Translations under genes and position numbers: made by a program
Assembly (NCBI GenBank): GCA_011052055.1
Contig: DRJW01000299.1
Location: forward strand, 1 to 7,061
Reading direction: 5' to 3'
From: Nitrospirota bacterium
GTDB taxonomy: Bacteria; Nitrospinota_A; UBA7883
Length of the DNA: 7,061 bases
In this document: positions 5,940 to 7,061 of the stretch, in pieces
Layout of the letters: each line of letters begins with the position of its first letter
How positions within the stretch are numbered: the first letter of the stretch is position 1
The notes under the pieces: generated by a model
What the model saw: the letters and a program-made list of their open reading frames with translations, nothing else
What the model was told of the DNA's origin: nothing
Databases searched by the model: none

Positions 5940-7061
5940 TGCGCCGCAAAGCGCTCATAGTGTCTATCACTTCTTTTATCCTGTTTTTCTCCGCCGGTAC
6001 GGCTATCGCATTTTACGAATGGAATGACGGCTCAAGCTCGACTGACATGCGCGGATTCATCCGTTTGACAGGCGCCGCGCTCCGCAACCCGGACAACAGG
6101 ATAATTTACCCTGACAAGACGGACACAAGCGCGTGGGGCATTGCGCGCCTGCTTTTTTTCGGAAAAGTTGGAGAGGGATTGTCTATGGAGCTAAACGCTT
6201 ATAGCCTCGTTGTCAACAATAGCTCTAAAGGCGCCTTCTCGCAAGATACAACAACCACCGGCGCAGAGCGGAGCGCCTGGCTTGAGACAAGGTATCTGGA
6301 TGAGAAGAATAATTCAGGATTGGCCGGGATAGACCGCCTGAACCTGACGCTCTCTTTTGACAGGGTGGACATCAAGCTTGGAAGACAGCCGGTCAACCTC
6401 GCCACTGCGTTTTATTTCACGCCCAACGATTTTTTCGCGCCGTTTTCAGCGCAGACATTTTTCAGAACCTACAAACCGGGGGTGGATGCGGCCAGGGTCG
6501 AAATACGGTTAGGCGCCCTGACGCAACTTACCTTTTTGAGTGTGCTTGGCTACTCTGCCAACGGCTCGACTTCCAACGGTTACAGCGGGCAAACTTCCTC
6601 GATAAGATCGTCTTCTCTTGCGAGAGTGTCTACGGTGATCGCTGATTTTGAGCTGACCGCGCTGGGGGGCTCTGTCAAAAACTCGACGATTCTGGGAGGA
6701 TCGGCGCAGGGCGAAATTCTCGGCGGGTGGCTATCAATACGAGCCGAAGGCCATCACGCAAGGCCGGATGACACCAGTAAAAAATCGAGTGATGAGTTCG
6801 TTGTCGAAGTGGAGAGACGCTTTACCAGAAGGCTTACCGCAAGCGCGATCTATTTTTATCATGGCGCCGGAAAAAATAGCGCCGATGAATATTCTGAGCT
6901 GTCAAGAGACAGTGGAGCGCAAAATCTCTACCTGGGCAAAAGATACATGGCGATTGGAGCCAGTTACGAATATTCTCCGCTTACGACCCTGCAGGCTGTG
7001 GCCATCGTCAACTCGACCGATAACTCCCGCTTTGTCTCTTTCTACCCGGTTCATTCGCTGA
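5939..7061 (+). CDS. predicted outer-membrane beta-barrel protein (3' end outside window)
   Basis: The frame starting at the ATG that shares one base with the ATPase stop stays open to the window edge: 374 codons with no stop, so the protein is partial. Residues 1-24 are a signal peptide with a probable cut after A-I-A. The mature part has alternating polar/hydrophobic strands, many Ser, Thr, Gly, Asn and Tyr, few Cys and no helical membrane segments, as expected of a beta-barrel. Residues 144-190 contain I-K-L-G-R-Q-P-V, T-P-N-D-F-F-A-P-F and K-P-G-V-D-A-A-R. This pattern recalls porin-like or DUF1302-like barrels in which a G-R-Q strand is followed by a D-x-F-x-P-F loop. The coupling to the ATPase suggests it is the outer-membrane component of the same system. 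The exact family is unresolved. Confidence 0.8.
   Translation, partial: MRRKALIVSITSFILFFSAGTAIAFYEWNDGSSSTDMRGFIRLTGAALRNPDNRIIYPDKTDTSAWGIARLLFFGKVGEGLSMELNAYSLVVNNSSKGAFSQDTTTTGAERSAWLETRYLDEKNNSGLAGIDRLNLTLSFDRVDIKLGRQPVNLATAFYFTPNDFFAPFSAQTFFRTYKPGVDAARVEIRLGALTQLTFLSVLGYSANGSTSNGYSGQTSSIRSSSLARVSTVIADFELTALGGSVKNSTILGGSAQGEILGGWLSIRAEGHHARPDDTSKKSSDEFVVEVERRFTRRLTASAIYFYHGAGKNSADEYSELSRDSGAQNLYLGKRYMAIGASYEYSPLTTLQAVAIVNSTDNSRFVSFYPVHSL

Noticed and set aside
6768..7061. Plus-strand 97-residue frame near the window end
   Set aside because: It is out of frame with the continuous barrel gene that runs from 5939 to the end, and it has no domain or start support.

Overview
The window looks like chromosomal DNA of a Gram-negative bacterium of moderate GC content. 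It encodes two Sec-type exported proteins that would act in the periplasm, a predicted outer-membrane beta-barrel, and inner-membrane permeases with large extracytoplasmic domains. Short palindromic repeats and a MITE (a small non-autonomous transposon relic) lie between the genes. I cannot assign a phylum from sequence alone. All seven genes are on the plus strand, with short spacers apart from two repeat-bearing gaps, so an operon is likely.

Layout. 1-60 is a leader with a weak promoter-like element and a good ribosome binding site. 61-831 encodes a periplasmic LolA-like (outer-membrane lipoprotein-sorting) protein. 848-2077 and 2095-3330 encode two FtsX/LolC/MacB-type ABC permeases that share a distinctive loop and probably form a heterodimer. 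3356-3883 encodes a small permease resembling half of an ArsP/YraQ-type (PF03773) protein. 3911-4086 is a 176-bp palindromic MITE with perfect 15-bp terminal inverted repeats and an ATAA target duplication. 4113-4868 encodes an exported TPR-like protein. 4869-5231 is noncoding and is a mosaic of palindromic repeats, including two copies of a 56-58 bp double-hairpin unit. 5232-5939 encodes a LolD/MacB-type ATPase. 5939 to the window end encodes the N-terminal 374 residues of a predicted outer-membrane beta-barrel, whose start overlaps the ATPase stop by one base.

Working model (inference). The ATPase and the two FtsX-like permeases form a type VII (mechanotransmission) ABC complex in the inner membrane. 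It would extract a lipid, lipoprotein or other hydrophobic cargo and hand it to the LolA-like carrier. The barrel would then receive or export the cargo at the outer membrane, with the TPR protein as a possible periplasmic scaffold. There is no HlyD/MacA-type adaptor and no TolC-type channel in the window, which argues against a standard MacAB-TolC pump. The gene set differs from textbook LolCDE-LolA-LolB because a beta-barrel is encoded here and no LolB-like lipoprotein is seen. Cargo is unknown.
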